64,000 nucleotides of DNA from JACCTU01 sp963798985 (GTDB lineage Bacteria; Actinomycetota; Thermoleophilia; Gaiellales; Gaiellaceae), in NCBI GenBank assembly GCA_963798985.1, contig CAWCVL010000006.1, positions 32,824 through 96,823 of the forward strand, given 5' to 3'. Every line of letters begins with the position of its first letter. The first letter of the stretch is position 1. Below are positions 8,923-19,286 of the stretch, one piece after another. The position numbers and the translations under genes are program-made. A model generated the notes under the pieces. The model worked only from the letters and a program-made list of their open reading frames with translations, searched no databases and had not been told where the DNA came from.

Positions 8923-10246
8923 GTGATTGCCCGCTACTCCCGTCCGGCGATGGCCGGGGTCTGGTCGGAGCAGCGAAAGCTCGAGCGGTGGCTCGAGGTG
9001 GAGCTCGCGGCGCTCGACGCCTGGGCCGAGATCGGACGCGTGCCCGCCGAGGCGGCCGACGCGATCCGACAGGCCGCGGTAGCCCCCACACCGGAGCGGG
9101 TGCGCGAGATCGAGGAGCGAACCCACCACGACGTCGCGGCGTTCGTCGACGCCGTCGCCGAAGGGGCTCGGGGAGCACGGGCGCTGGTTCCACTACGGCC
9201 TCACGTCCTCGGACGTGCTCGACACGGCGCTCTCGCTCCAGATCCAGGAGGCCGGCCGGCTGATCCTCGAGGGACTCGACCGCGCGTTCGCAGCGGTCGT
9301 CGCCCGGGCCGAGGAGCAACGGGAGACGCTGACGATCGGCCGGACGCACGGCGTTCACGCCGAGCCGACGACCTTCGGGCTGAAGCTCGCGGGCTGGGCG
9401 TTCGAGCTCGAGCGGGACCGCACCCGCGTCGAGCGAGCTCTCGACGGGCTGCGCGTCGGGAAGCTGTCCGGCGCCGTCGGGACGTACTCGGCCACCGACC
9501 CCGACGTCGAGCGGATCGCGTGCGAACGGCTCGGCCTCGAGCCCGCGCCGTCATCGACGCAGATCCTCCAGCGCGACCGTCACGCGGAGCTGCTGAGCGC
9601 GCTCGCGCTCGCCGGTGCGTCGCTCGAGAAGTTCGCGCTCGAGGTGCGCCACCTCGCGCGGACCGAGGTGCGCGAGGTCGAGGAGCCTTTCGGCCGCGGA
9701 CAGAAGGGTTCGTCCGCGATGCCGCACAAACGGAACCCGGTCGTCTCAGAGCGGATCTGCGGGCTCGCGCGCGTCGTTCGCGCCGCCTCGCTCGTCGGGC
9801 TCGAGAACGTCGCGCTCTGGCACGAGCGCGACATCACGCACTCGTCGGCCGAGCGTGTCGTCGTGCCGGACGCGTTCCTCGCGCTCGACTACATGCTGGA
9901 GCGTTTCGCCTGGCTCGTCGAAGGGCTCGTCGTCTTCCCGGAGCGGATGCTGCGGAACCTGGAGGCGAGCCACTTCCTGTTCTTCAGCCAGCGCGTGCTG
10001 CTCGCGCTCGTGGAGAGCGGCCTCTCGCGCGACGACGCGTACCGGCTCGTGCAGCGGAACGCGATGCGCGCGTGGGAGGAGGAGCAGGACTTTCGCGAGC
10101 TCGTGAGGAGCGACTCGGAGCTCGCTCCGCGGCTCGCGCTCGACGAGGTCTTCGCGCTCGAGCCGTACACCCGTCACGTCGACACCATTTTCGAGCGCCT
10201 CCATGCGCTCGTGCGGACGAAAGAGGAGGAGCCCACCTATGCCTGA
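8923..10246 (+). CDS. purB: Adenylosuccinate lyase (one frameshift)
   Basis: About 440 residues after removing one extra G in a G run near 9165. It cleaves SAICAR to AICAR and adenylosuccinate to AMP. Diagnostic motifs are HYGLTSSDVLDT, TIGRTHGVHAEPTTFG and the family signature KGSSAMPHKRNPV, which carries the mobile catalytic loop. The fumarase/ASL superfamily helical core is intact across the frame change. It starts at GTG and overlaps the start of purC by 8 bp. Confidence 0.94.
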
Positions 10247-11102
10247 GGCCGTCGCCCACGTTGGGAGCGGGAAGGTCCGCGAGCTCTACGCGCTCGACGA
10301 CGCGCGCCTGCTGCTCGTCGCCAGCGACCGGATCTCGACCTTCGACGTCGTGCTCCCCACGGAGATTCCCGACAAGGGGCGCGTGCTCACCGGGCTTGCT
10401 GCGTTCTGGTTCGCCCGGACGAAGCACCTCGTCCCGAACCACCTGCTCGCGCTGCGCGAGGACGGCCGCTCGACCGAGTGCCGCAGGCTCGAGATGCTGC
10501 CGATCGAGTGCGTCGTTCGCGGCTACCTCGCCGGCTCGGGGTGGAAGGACTACCTCGCGACGGGCGCGACCTCCGGCCACAGGCTGCCCTCTGGCATGCG
10601 CGAGTCCGACCAGCTCCCCGAGCCGATCTTCACGCCGGCGACGAAGGCGCAGTCGGGTCACGACGAGAACATCGACGCCGAACAGGCCTCGGAGATCGTC
10701 GGGCCGGAGCGCTTTCGCGAGGTGGAGCGCGTCGCGTTGACGCTCTACGAGCACGCGGCGAAGTACGCGCGCGAGCGCGGCATCGTGATCGCGGACACGA
10801 AATTCGAGTTCGGGCTCGACGACGAGGGACGGCTCGTCCTCGGCGACGAGGCGCTCACGCCGGACTCGTCGCGGTTCTGGCCGGCGGACGAGTACGCGCC
10901 TGGCGGCGCGCAGCCTTCGTTCGACAAGCAGTTCGTCCGCGACTACTGCGAGACGCTCGGCTGGGACAAGACGGCGCCGGGGCCGGAGCTCCCCGACGAC
11001 GTCGTCGCTGGTACCCGCGCGCGCTACGTGGAAGCTTTCGAGCGCGTCACCGGGATCCGGTTCGCCGACTACGTCGCCGACCCGGACGTGGTGCTGCGGT
11101 GA
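10239..11102 (+). CDS. purC: SAICAR synthetase
   Basis: 287 residues, the longer bacterial type. It condenses CAIR with aspartate using ATP. Visible motifs are GSGKVRELYALDD, LLVASDRISTFDVVLPTEIPDK, the signature PIECVVRGYLAGSGWKDY, TPATKAQSGHDENI and DTKFEFGLDDEGRLVLGDEA. The ATG at 10239 overlaps the purB end, and its stop overlaps the purS GTG, giving tight translational coupling purB-purC-purS-purQ. Confidence 0.97.
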   Translation: MPEAVAHVGSGKVRELYALDDARLLLVASDRISTFDVVLPTEIPDKGRVLTGLAAFWFARTKHLVPNHLLALREDGRSTECRRLEMLPIECVVRGYLAGSGWKDYLATGATSGHRLPSGMRESDQLPEPIFTPATKAQSGHDENIDAEQASEIVGPERFREVERVALTLYEHAAKYARERGIVIADTKFEFGLDDEGRLVLGDEALTPDSSRFWPADEYAPGGAQPSFDKQFVRDYCETLGWDKTAPGPELPDDVVAGTRARYVEAFERVTGIRFADYVADPDVVLR

Positions 11103-11341
11103 GGGCGACCGTGCTCGTGCGGCCGAAGGCCGGCATCCTCGACCCGCAAGGCCAGGCGGTGGAAGGCTCGCTGCGGCAGCTCGGGTTCGCCGTCGGTGAA
11201 GCCCGCATCGGCAGGGTCGTCGACCTCGAGCTCGAGGCCACGGACGCGACGTCGGCGCGTGCGGAAGTCGAGCGCATGTGCGAGCAGCTCCTTGCGAACC
11301 CTCTGATCGAGAGCTTCGAGATCGAGCTGGACGACGCGTGA
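11099..11341 (+). CDS. purS: FGAM synthetase subunit PurS
   Basis: 80 residues, the normal PurS size. It is the small bridging subunit of the three-part formylglycinamidine ribonucleotide synthetase, together with PurL and PurQ. VRPKAGILDPQGQAVEGSL and the C-terminal NPLIESFEIEL are typical. The GTG start overlaps the purC stop and its stop overlaps the purQ GTG. Confidence 0.95.
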   Translation: MRATVLVRPKAGILDPQGQAVEGSLRQLGFAVGEARIGRVVDLELEATDATSARAEVERMCEQLLANPLIESFEIELDDA

Positions 11342-12033
11342 GCGAACCGCGCCCGCAGATCGCCGTCATCGTCTTCCCCGGGTCGAACGACGATCGGGAC
11401 GCCGCGTGGGCACTCCACGCCCTCGGGGCCGACCCGGTGCTGGTCTGGCACGGCGAGACCGAGCTCCCCGACGTCGCAGGCGTCATCCTCCCCGGCGGGT
11501 TCTCCTACGGCGACTACCTCCGCTGCGGTGCGATCGCCCGGTTCGCGCCGGCGATGGAGGCCGTCGGCCGCTTCGCCGCGGCAGGCGGACCCGTGCTCGG
11601 GATCTGCAACGGCTTCCAGATCCTGTGCGAGGCCGGCCTGCTGCCGGGCGTGCTTCGCCCGAACCGGTCGCTCGAGTTCGTTTGTCGTGATGTCCGCGTG
11701 CGCGTCGAGCGGGCCGACACGAAGCTCACCTCGCGGTGCACGGTCGGGCAGACCCTCACCATCCCGGTGAAGCACGGCGAGGGCTCCTGGTACGCCGACG
11801 ACGAGCTCTACGCGGAGCTCGTCGCACTCGACCAGATCGTCCTGCGCTACGAGGACAACCCGAACGGGTCGATGCACGACGTCGCGGGCGTTTGCAACCG
11901 TGAGGGCAACGTGCTCGGACTGATGCCGCATCCCGAGCACGCGGTCGATCCGCTGCTCGGCCCGGCCGACGGGGCGTTCGTGATCGCGTCGCTCGTCGAC
12001 GCTGCGCGCGAACGGGAGCAGGCGCTCGTCTAG
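11338..12033 (+). CDS. purQ: FGAM synthetase glutaminase subunit PurQ
   Basis: 231 residues, a class I glutamine amidotransferase. It supplies ammonia to PurL. Motifs are FPGSNDDRDAAWAL at the N-terminus, GGFSYGDYLRCGAIAR, the nucleophile Cys in VLGICNGFQIL, and the catalytic His-Glu pair in LMPHPEHAVDP. Its partner purL is not adjacent here but about 23 kb downstream, which is unusual because purS-purQ-purL are normally contiguous. Confidence 0.97.
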   Translation: MSEPRPQIAVIVFPGSNDDRDAAWALHALGADPVLVWHGETELPDVAGVILPGGFSYGDYLRCGAIARFAPAMEAVGRFAAAGGPVLGICNGFQILCEAGLLPGVLRPNRSLEFVCRDVRVRVERADTKLTSRCTVGQTLTIPVKHGEGSWYADDELYAELVALDQIVLRYEDNPNGSMHDVAGVCNREGNVLGLMPHPEHAVDPLLGPADGAFVIASLVDAAREREQALV

Positions 12034-12329
12034 GCACCACCTCCGAGGCCAAGCGCCTCGGCGAGCTCAGGATGACGGCGGAGCGCATCATGCAAGCGCG
12101 CCAGGTCGCGGGCACGCAGCGTCACGGGCCCGCGGCGGGCGGTGCCGTCGGTCGTGTACGCGAAGCGAACGAGGCGCTCCCCCTTCCCGTTCTCGAGCAG
12201 CTGGACGACGGACGAGAACCGGCGCTCACCCGCGCGCTGCGGGATCTCGAGCTGGTCGACGAGGGCGGCGTCGCCCCACGCTGTTGCAACCTTGGCTGTT
12301 GCGACCTTGGCTGGAGCTTTGGCGGGCAT
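12030..12329 (-). CDS. Hypothetical protein, basic N-terminus
   Basis: 99 residues. An Ala/Lys N-terminus (MPAKAPAKVATAKVATAW) precedes a compact domain with RRFSSVVQLLENGKGERLVRFAYTTDG and RARDLARLHDALRRHPEL. The C-terminal half looks like a small regulatory or nucleic-acid-associated domain, but I cannot name it. It is convergent with purQ and overlaps its stop by 4 bp. It is divergent from dinB, with about 60 bp between the starts. Confidence 0.6.
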   Translation of the reverse strand: MPAKAPAKVATAKVATAWGDAALVDQLEIPQRAGERRFSSVVQLLENGKGERLVRFAYTTDGTARRGPVTLRARDLARLHDALRRHPELAEALGLGGGA

Positions 12330-12390
12330 GCGACGAACGTACCGAGCAAACTGTGACGTGTGGGTGTCCCGTCTGTGCCGAATGTGAGAC

Positions 12391-13458
12391 TTGTCGTCCA
12401 CAGTGATCGTCGCGCACGTTGACCTGGATGCCTTCTTCGCCGCCGTCGAGGAGCTCGACGACCCGAGCCTGCGCACGAAGCCGCTCATCGTCGGCGGCGA
12501 TCCGCAGGGCCGCGGCGTCGTCGCGACCGCGAACTACGTCGCCCGACGCTTCGGCATCCACTCCGCGATGAGCTGCGCCGAGGCGCGCCGACGCTGCCCG
12601 AACGCAGTGTTCGTCCGCCCGCGCCACGACCGCTACCGCGAGCTCTCGCGGAGCGTCTGGTCGACGATCCGCGAAGTCGCGCCGGTGGTCCAGCAGACCG
12701 GGATCGACGAGGGCTACCTCGACCTGAGCGACGAAGCGCCCGACTTCCTCGCCGCCCGCCGGCTGGCCGAGGCGATCCAGACCGCCGTCCGCGGAACGAC
12801 GAACCTGACGTGCTCGCTCGGGATCGCGAGCTGCAAGGTCGTCGCGAAGATCGCGAGCGACCGGCGCAAGCCCGGCGGGATCACTGTCGTCCCCGCGGGA
12901 CGCGAGGCCGAGTTCCTCGCGCCCCTCGAGGTGCGGAAGCTGCCCGGCGTCGGCCCACGCGCAGAGCAGAGGCTGCGGCCCGCGGGAATCGAGACGATCG
13001 GCGCCCTGGCGACGCTCTCGGACGCCCTGCTCGGGACGTTGCTCGCCGGCAAGGTCGGGCTCGAGCTTCGAGACCGGGCCCGCGGGATCGACGGGCGACG
13101 CGTCGAGACCGCCTCAGAGCCGGCGGTCTCGATCAGCCACGAGGAGACGTTCGACCGCGACGTCGCCGAGCGGGCTCGCCTCCACGACGAGCTCCGCAGG
13201 ATGTCGGAGAGCCTCTCCCGGCGACTGAGCGACCGCGGGCTGCTCGCTCGCACGGTGACGACGAAGCTGCGTTACGGGGACTTCACGACTCGCACGCGCA
13301 CGACGACCCTGACGACAGGCACCGACGAGGCCGACCGGATCCACGCGCTCGCATGCGAGCTGCTGGATCGCGCGCTCGACCAGCGGCCGGGCGCGCTCAG
13401 GCTGGTCGGCGTCGGGGTGTCGGGGCTCGGCACCGAGGCGCAACTTGCGCTCGTCTGA
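12391..13458 (+). CDS. dinB: DNA polymerase IV
   Basis: 355 residues from TTG (or 351 from GTG at 12403). A Y-family translesion polymerase. The catalytic aspartate motif HVDLDAFFAAVE is at the N-terminus, and the acid pair lies in GIDEGYLDLS. SLGIASCKVVAKIASDRRKPGG and the helix-hairpin-helix KLPGVGPRAEQRLRPAGI follow, with the little-finger domain at the C-terminus. It extends synthesis past damaged bases. Its end overlaps the start of the following oxidoreductase by 14 bp. Confidence 0.94.
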   Translation: MSSTVIVAHVDLDAFFAAVEELDDPSLRTKPLIVGGDPQGRGVVATANYVARRFGIHSAMSCAEARRRCPNAVFVRPRHDRYRELSRSVWSTIREVAPVVQQTGIDEGYLDLSDEAPDFLAARRLAEAIQTAVRGTTNLTCSLGIASCKVVAKIASDRRKPGGITVVPAGREAEFLAPLEVRKLPGVGPRAEQRLRPAGIETIGALATLSDALLGTLLAGKVGLELRDRARGIDGRRVETASEPAVSISHEETFDRDVAERARLHDELRRMSESLSRRLSDRGLLARTVTTKLRYGDFTTRTRTTTLTTGTDEADRIHALACELLDRALDQRPGALRLVGVGVSGLGTEAQLALV

Positions 13459-14759
13459 CTCGGCTCCCTGGTGGCTCGAGGAAGCTACGCCCGACGAGGC
13501 GGCATCCCCGCTCACGGGCGACACGGGTGCTGACGTGGCGATCGTCGGGGGCGGCTACTGCGGACTCTGGACGGCGCTGACGCTGAAGCAGCGCGCGCCG
13601 GAGCTGCAAGTGACGCTCGTCGAGGCGGAGCGTTGCGGGCACGGGCCAAGCGGGAGGAACGGCGGGTTCCTGCACGGCTACTGGAGCATGCTCGGCTGGC
13701 TGCGCGAGGTGCTCGGAGACGAACGGGCAGCTCGAGCTCGCACGAGCCGGCGACAGGATTCTCCCGGCGGTGCGCGCGCTCGGCGACGACTTCTGGCTGC
13801 GCGAGAGCGGGATGGTCGAGGTCGCGACGACGGAGCGGCAGGAACGTGCGCTCGCGGACGCCGTCGCCGTCGCGCGCCAGCTCGGCGTCCCCGAGGAGGC
13901 GCGTGCCCTCTCTGCCGACGAGGTCGCCGCCCGGTGCAGGTCGCCGCGCTTTCGCAACGGCGTCTTCTTCCGCGAGTGCGCGACCGTTCAGCCCGCTCGG
14001 CTCGCACGCGCTCTCCGGCGCAAGGTCGTCGCCGCCGGTGTCGAGCTGCACGAACACACACCTGCGACGCGCGTGCGCGAAGGCGTCGTCGAGACACTCC
14101 AAGGCACGATCCGCGCAGGCGAGATCGTGCTCGCGACGAACTCGGCGCTCGCTCGCTGGCGCCCGACCGCCCGGCGCCTCGCGGAGTTCCGCTCGTACGT
14201 CGTCCTCACCGAGCCCGTGCCCGACTTGATCGCCGAGCTCGGCTGGACGGGCGGCGAGGCGATCGCCGACGGCCGGATGTTCCTGCACTACTTCCGCACG
14301 ACGAACGACGGCCGCGTGCTGATGGGGAGCGCCGGCGGGACGCGACGCCATGCCGAGCGCGGGTTACAGCTCCTCCTCCCCGCGCTCGCAGAGGCGCGGA
14401 TCACCCATCACTGGGGCGGACCGATCGACGTGTCTGCCGACCGCTTGCCAAACGTCGGCTCGTGCGGCCGCATCCACTACGCGGCGGGCTTCACGGGCAA
14501 CGGCGTCGGGCCGACGTGGCTCGCTGCGCAATCGCTCGCGTCGCTCGTGCTCCGAGCCGACGACGAATGGTCGCGGCTCCCCCTCGTCGGTCGGCGCGTC
14601 CGGCCGCTTCCTCCCTTCAAGAACGTCGGCGGACGGCTCGTCAGCTCAGCCGTGATCCGAATCGAGGAGGCCGAGGAGGAGGGGCGCCGCCCCTCGCCGC
14701 TCGCGCGAATCGGGGCGGCGCTGCCGCGACTCACGGGGTCGCGGCTCGGCCTTCGGTAG
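13445..14759 (+). CDS. FAD-dependent DAO-family amine oxidase, PuuB-like (one frameshift)
   Basis: About 437 residues after removing one extra base near 13733 (GCAGCTCGAG). The N-terminal FAD-binding segment ADVAIVGGGYCGLWTALTLK and PSGRNGGFLHGYWSML resemble gamma-glutamylputrescine oxidases and related DAO-fold amine oxidases. The C-terminal IHYAAGFTGNGVGPTWLA is the usual second FAD contact. It probably oxidises an amine with release of peroxide. Its position at the edge of the polyamine island supports a polyamine-type substrate, but no glutamylpolyamine synthetase is visible nearby. Confidence 0.8.
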
Positions 14760-16295
14760 CTACTTCAGGTCGGCGAGGATCTCGGCGGCTGCGCGCTCGC
14801 CCGTCTCGACTGCGCCGTTCAGATAACCCTGGAAGTCGACCGAGGTGTGCTCGCCGGCGAAGTGGCACGTGCCCTGCCGGCGACCCTCCATCCCGGCGAA
14901 CTTCGTGTACTGCCCGACCTTCCAGTACGAGTACGAGCCGCGCGTCCACTCGTAGCCCGGCCAGAAGTCGATCGCAGCCCGGCCGTTGTACGCCTTCGTG
15001 ATCCCCGGCAGGACCGGCTCCGCCTGCGCGAGGAACTGCTGCGCGCGCGACTGCGGCGTGCCGCTGCCGAAGCTCGCGCCGACGTTTCCGCCCGTGTAGT
15101 TGACGAGGATCCCGGAGGCGCCCGGCTGTGCGCGCGACACCTCCCACGCGCTCTGGTATCCGCGATCCGAGTACGTCTCGCCGTTGAACCCCTGCGCACG
15201 CCACGGACGGCTCTTGAACTGCACGTGCAGCTTCGAGTTCGTCCCCATCCCCTGCTCACGCACCGCGACCTCCTTCAGGCGCTCCCAGCCCGCGCGCGAG
15301 AAGTTGACCGAGGAGCGTAGGATCGAGAACGGCAGCGCGAGCACGACGCGATCCGCGGTGATCGTCTTCGTCGCGGAGCCCTGCTTGAACGTCAGCTCCC
15401 AGCGGCCCGCAGCCGTGACGCGGATCGCGATGAGCTGCGAGCTCGTCGTGATCTGACCTGCGAGCGCCTCGCCGAGCCGCGCCGTGATCTGGTCGTTGCC
15501 ACCGGCGACGCGATACTTCTCGTTCGACGCGCCGAAGATGCGCAGGTTTCCCTGGCCGCGGTATCCCAGCAGGTAGATCAGGTTGAGCGAGCTCTGCTCC
15601 GACGACTCGGCGCCGTACTCGATGTTGTAGGCGACGTCGAGCAGCTGGCCGAGCTTCGACTCGATTCCGCCGTCGATGCTCTCGTCGATCCAGTCGACGA
15701 TCGACATTGCGTCGAGCTCGCGCCCGCGCGGTGTGGAGAGGTCGAACAGCGTTGGGAAGCTCGCCGCCGAGAGGTCCCTGTGGATCTTCTGCCAGGCGGC
15801 CTTGATGTCGCGCGTCGCCTCCTCGTACGAGTACCGCGCGCCGTCGAACCAGCTCGTCTGCTCGGTGCCGTTCGCCTCGGCGGAGAGCAGGTTGTCGAGC
15901 TTCAACCCGAGCTCCGACGCAAGGTGCCTGATCTGCGTGTGACCCTGGTCGATCAACTCACCGCCGCGCTCGACGATCTGCCCGTCGGCGAACGCGTCGC
16001 GAAGCGTCCAGCAACGGCCGCCGATCCGCTCCGAGGCTTCGTGGACCTCCGCGTTGATCCCGGCCTGCTTCAGCCGATACGCCGCGCTCAACCCGGCCAG
16101 CCCGGCGCCGACGACCACGACTCGACCCGCCGGAGCGGCGGCCCGCGCACGCTGCGCGAAGACGCCGAAGGCGGTCGCGGCAGCGCCCGCTGCCGCGGTG
16201 TCGCGCAGGAACCCGCGCCGCGTCGTCGACCGATCCTCAGCGGCAGCCTCGGCCGCCGCGCGCTGCACTGTCTCGAGCAGCGGTGTTCTCGCCAT
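14760..16295 (-). CDS. Flavin monoamine oxidase with Tat signal
   Basis: 511 residues. The N-terminus carries a twin-arginine signal (STTRRGFLRD followed by an Ala-rich hydrophobic stretch), so the protein is probably exported folded with FAD. The mature part begins with the dinucleotide-binding motif VVVVGAGLAGLSAAYRL and ERIGGRCWTL, the classic amine-oxidase signature. The C-terminus GTCHFAGEHTSVDFQGYLNGAVETGERAA is the conserved FAD end. It likely oxidatively deaminates extracellular amines or polyamines. It abuts the convergent DAO gene and follows pucR by 58 nt as a likely operon. Confidence 0.87.
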   Translation of the reverse strand: MARTPLLETVQRAAAEAAAEDRSTTRRGFLRDTAAAGAAATAFGVFAQRARAAAPAGRVVVVGAGLAGLSAAYRLKQAGINAEVHEASERIGGRCWTLRDAFADGQIVERGGELIDQGHTQIRHLASELGLKLDNLLSAEANGTEQTSWFDGARYSYEEATRDIKAAWQKIHRDLSAASFPTLFDLSTPRGRELDAMSIVDWIDESIDGGIESKLGQLLDVAYNIEYGAESSEQSSLNLIYLLGYRGQGNLRIFGASNEKYRVAGGNDQITARLGEALAGQITTSSQLIAIRVTAAGRWELTFKQGSATKTITADRVVLALPFSILRSSVNFSRAGWERLKEVAVREQGMGTNSKLHVQFKSRPWRAQGFNGETYSDRGYQSAWEVSRAQPGASGILVNYTGGNVGASFGSGTPQSRAQQFLAQAEPVLPGITKAYNGRAAIDFWPGYEWTRGSYSYWKVGQYTKFAGMEGRRQGTCHFAGEHTSVDFQGYLNGAVETGERAAAEILADLK

Positions 16296-16353
16296 GACCC
16301 TCTCCTCTCCCTGAGACGCCTGGACGAAGGATCGTCCCGCCGCCGTGTGCTGC

Positions 16354-17832
16354 CTAGTGGCCGATCGGCGAACCCGTGACCACCGGGTTGGACCCGTTGG
16401 ACAACCGCGCCGCGAGCGCCTGACGCGCCTTGACGGCGAGCCAGAGCTCCATCCGCTGCTCCGGTTCGTCGGGGTGGCGCCCGGTCTGCTCCCGCAGGCG
16501 GTCCATGCGATAGCGAAGCGTGTGGCGGTGGATGCCGAGGCGCTCGGCCGCCTCGCTCCAACGGCAGCCGGTCTCGAGCAGGACGGCGAGCGACTCGTTG
16601 AGCCGCGGGTTTGACATGGCGGGGCCGAGGACGCGGTCGACGAACGCTTCGAGCGCCGCGTCCGGAAGCGACAGGAGCAGCTCGAGCGAGCCGAGGTCGC
16701 GGTAGGAGGCCACGGGCGTCGTCGTCGAGTCGATCGCGGCGCGTGCCTCGACGAGCGAGCGGCCGAGCGCGCGGCCCCTGGCGGGCCGCCCGACACCGAC
16801 CCGCGCCGAAGGCTCCGCCTCGACGAGCTTCTGGGCGAGCGCGAGCGCCTCGTCCTCGGTCTCGACCTCGACGAGGAACCCGGCGCGGTCGGGGCGTGCG
16901 GTCGAGAGGTAGCGCACCGAACGCCGGTCGAGCAGGTCTGCGACCTCGCTTCGCACGCGTTCGCCGGTGGATCCGTTCGAGGCCGAGACGGCGAGGAGAG
17001 CCGCGTGCGAGCGCGACGGGTCGAGGCCGAACGCCGCCATGCGACGCGAGGCCTCTCGATCGTCGAGCCGATCGCCTTCGAGGTCTTCGAGCAGATCGCC
17101 CGCGAGACGCAGCTCCGCCGCGCCGACGGCCCGGCGACGCGCGAGCTCGAAGCCGAGGGCCGTCTGGCCGTGGTGGAGCACGAGCAGGTCGTATTCGCCC
17201 AGCGGCGCACCATCTCGGGCGGCCTTCAGCAGTCCGCCGCCCCCGACCGGGAGCTCGAGCGCCCCCTCGAACGATGCGTGACGGCCGGTGTGGCGCTCCG
17301 CCACAACGCGGCGGCGCTCGTCCACGAGCGCCAACGAGCAGCCGAGGTGGCCGCTGACGATCGCCAGCAGCGCCGGCACGCCACGACCTTCGAGCACGGC
17401 CTCGGCGAGCCGCTCGTTCACCTCGAGCGCGCGCGTCACCCGCTCGAGCTGCTCGCTCGCGAGGCGCGTCGTCGCGCCCTTGGTGATCGCGACGAACGGA
17501 ACCTCATACGGGACGCACACCACCGGAAAGCCGAGCTTGTTCGCCTCCTCCACGAGCGCGGACGGCACCTCGGAGAAGCCGAAGCCGAGCCCGAAGCCGA
17601 GCCCGGCGAGCCCGTGCTTGGCGAGGCGGCGGAGGTAGGAGCGTTGGGCGGTCGCGAGCTCCCCGACGCCGAGGCCGGTGGTGAGCAAGAGCTCGCCACC
17701 TTCGAGGAACGGGGTCGGGTCGTCGAGCTCGGAGACGTGGAGCCACGTCACCTGATTGGCCAGACCGTCCGCGCCGGCCGCGACGCTCAGGCCCAGTCCC
17801 TCGATCTCGACGACGTCGCCGACGGTCAGCAC
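16354..17832 (-). CDS. PucR-family transcriptional regulator
   Basis: 492 residues from GTG. The N-terminal PucR sensor-like domain (about 1-125, LTVGDVVEIEGLGLSVAAGA, then LLLTTGLGVGE) is followed by a central CdaR GGDEF-like domain. The C-terminal helix-turn-helix is in RWSEAAERLGIHRHTLRYRM. PucR proteins usually activate nitrogen-compound catabolism. It is divergent from the aminotransferase and transporter operon and upstream of the monoamine oxidase, so it is the likely local controller of the polyamine island (inference from position). Confidence 0.87.
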   Translation of the reverse strand: MLTVGDVVEIEGLGLSVAAGADGLANQVTWLHVSELDDPTPFLEGGELLLTTGLGVGELATAQRSYLRRLAKHGLAGLGFGLGFGFSEVPSALVEEANKLGFPVVCVPYEVPFVAITKGATTRLASEQLERVTRALEVNERLAEAVLEGRGVPALLAIVSGHLGCSLALVDERRRVVAERHTGRHASFEGALELPVGGGGLLKAARDGAPLGEYDLLVLHHGQTALGFELARRRAVGAAELRLAGDLLEDLEGDRLDDREASRRMAAFGLDPSRSHAALLAVSASNGSTGERVRSEVADLLDRRSVRYLSTARPDRAGFLVEVETEDEALALAQKLVEAEPSARVGVGRPARGRALGRSLVEARAAIDSTTTPVASYRDLGSLELLLSLPDAALEAFVDRVLGPAMSNPRLNESLAVLLETGCRWSEAAERLGIHRHTLRYRMDRLREQTGRHPDEPEQRMELWLAVKARQALAARLSNGSNPVVTGSPIGH

Positions 17833-17980
17833 TCGGACATCCGGGCCAAAGCTAGGCGGCCCCGACCACGATTGCAAGCCCGCTCCAGGCCAACCGCGAG
17901 CCAGAAGCTTCGACCGGGCGTCGAAAAGCGAGGTCGGGATTGCGCCCGGCCGGCTCTTGCCCGGGCGGCCCGTTCGTGGG
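17833..17980. promoter_or_regulatory. Divergent control region of the polyamine island
   Basis: 148 bp between the starts of pucR and the aminotransferase gene must hold both promoters. A short inverted repeat TTCGA-N7-TCGAA lies at 17909-17925 and is a weak operator candidate. No strong -10/-35 pair could be assigned by eye. Confidence 0.35.
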
Positions 17981-19286
17981 ATGGATTGGGCCGTGGCGTT
18001 GCAAGAGGTGCGGGCCAGCGAGCGCGTGGTCGCAGCGCGTGAGCGATACGTGGCGCGCGGGATCTCGACACCGACGCTCGTCGTCGACCGGGCCGAGGGC
18101 GCGAGGGTCTGGGACGTCGACGGTCGCGAGTACGTCGACTTCGCCGGCGGGCTCGGTTGCCAGAACACCGGCCATGGGCTGCCGGCGGCGGTCGCCGCGA
18201 TCCATGAGCAGGTCGACCGCTACCTGCACCAGTGCTTCATGGTCGGGATGTACGAGCCGTACATCGAGGTCTGCCGCCGGCTCGCCGAGCTCTCCCCGTG
18301 CGCGGGGGAGGAGCAGCGCTCGATTCTCCTCAACTCGGGCGCGGAGGCGATCGAGAACGCCGTCAAGATCGCGCGGGCCGCGACCGGCCGGCCCGCCGTG
18401 GTCGTCTTCGACCACGCGTTCCACGGCCGGACGCTCCTGACGATGACGATGACGTCGAAGGTCGCATACAAGCGCGGGTTCGGGCCGTTCGCGCCCGAGG
18501 TCTACCGCGCGCCGGGCCCGTACCCGTACCGCGGCGTCGGCACCGACGAGGCGATCGCGGGCCTCGAGCTCCTCTTCGCCCGCGAGGTCGACCCGGAGAG
18601 CGTCGCGTGCGTCGTGCTCGAGCCCGTCCAGGGCGAAGGCGGGTTCATCGTGATGCCCGACGACTTCCCGCGCGCGCTCAAGGAGATCTGCGAGCGGCAC
18701 GGGATCCTCTACGTCGACGACGAGGTGCAGACCGGGCGTCGGGCGCACCGGGCCGGTCTGGGCGATCGAGCGCTACGGCATCGAGCCCGACCTGCTCGTC
18801 TCCGGCAAGTCGCTCGGCGGCGGGCTCCCGCTCGCAGGAGTGACAGGCCGCGCGGAAGCGATGGACGCGCCGGGCCCCGGTGGGCTCGGCGGCACCTTCG
18901 GCGGCAACCCGGCCGCATGCGCCGCCGCCTGCGCCGTGCTCGACGAGGTGGCCACCGACGGCTTCCGTGCGCGCTCGGAGGAGCTCGGCAAGACCCTGCG
19001 CGCGCGCCTCGACGCCCTCGCCGAGCGGGTTCCCCAGATCGGCGAGGTGCGTGGGGTCGGGCCGATGCTCGCGCTCGAGCTCGTCGAGGACCGCGAGTCG
19101 AAGCGGCCCGCGGGCGACCTCGCGAAGGCCACGGTCGCACGCGCATTCGACGCCGGGCTGATCCTGCTCACGTGCGGGCTTTACGGCAACGTCGTGCGTA
19201 TCCTCGTCCCGCTCGTCGCATCCGACGAAGATGTGGACCGTGGGCTCGAGATCATGGAGGAGGCGCTTGTCGGCGCTTCCCGTTGA
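17981..19286 (+). CDS. gabT: 4-aminobutyrate aminotransferase-type enzyme (one frameshift)
   Basis: About 434 residues after removing one extra G near 18738. Class III PLP aminotransferase. Motifs are VDFAGGLGCQNTGHG, LLNSGAEAIENAVKIAR, FDHAFHGRTLLTMTMT, the PLP-Asp region ILYVDDEVQTG and the Schiff-base lysine in LLVSGKSLGGG. Sequence and context fit conversion of GABA to succinate semialdehyde, the last transaminase step of putrescine breakdown. First gene of the plus-strand operon; the ATG at 17981 gives a family-typical N-terminus. Confidence 0.88.

Noticed and set aside
14760..17213. A single 817-residue minus-strand protein spanning the monoamine oxidase and the regulator region
   Set aside because: The upstream part of this frame is Arg/Ser-rich shadow of pucR. 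The real start is the Tat-signal ATG at 16,295.
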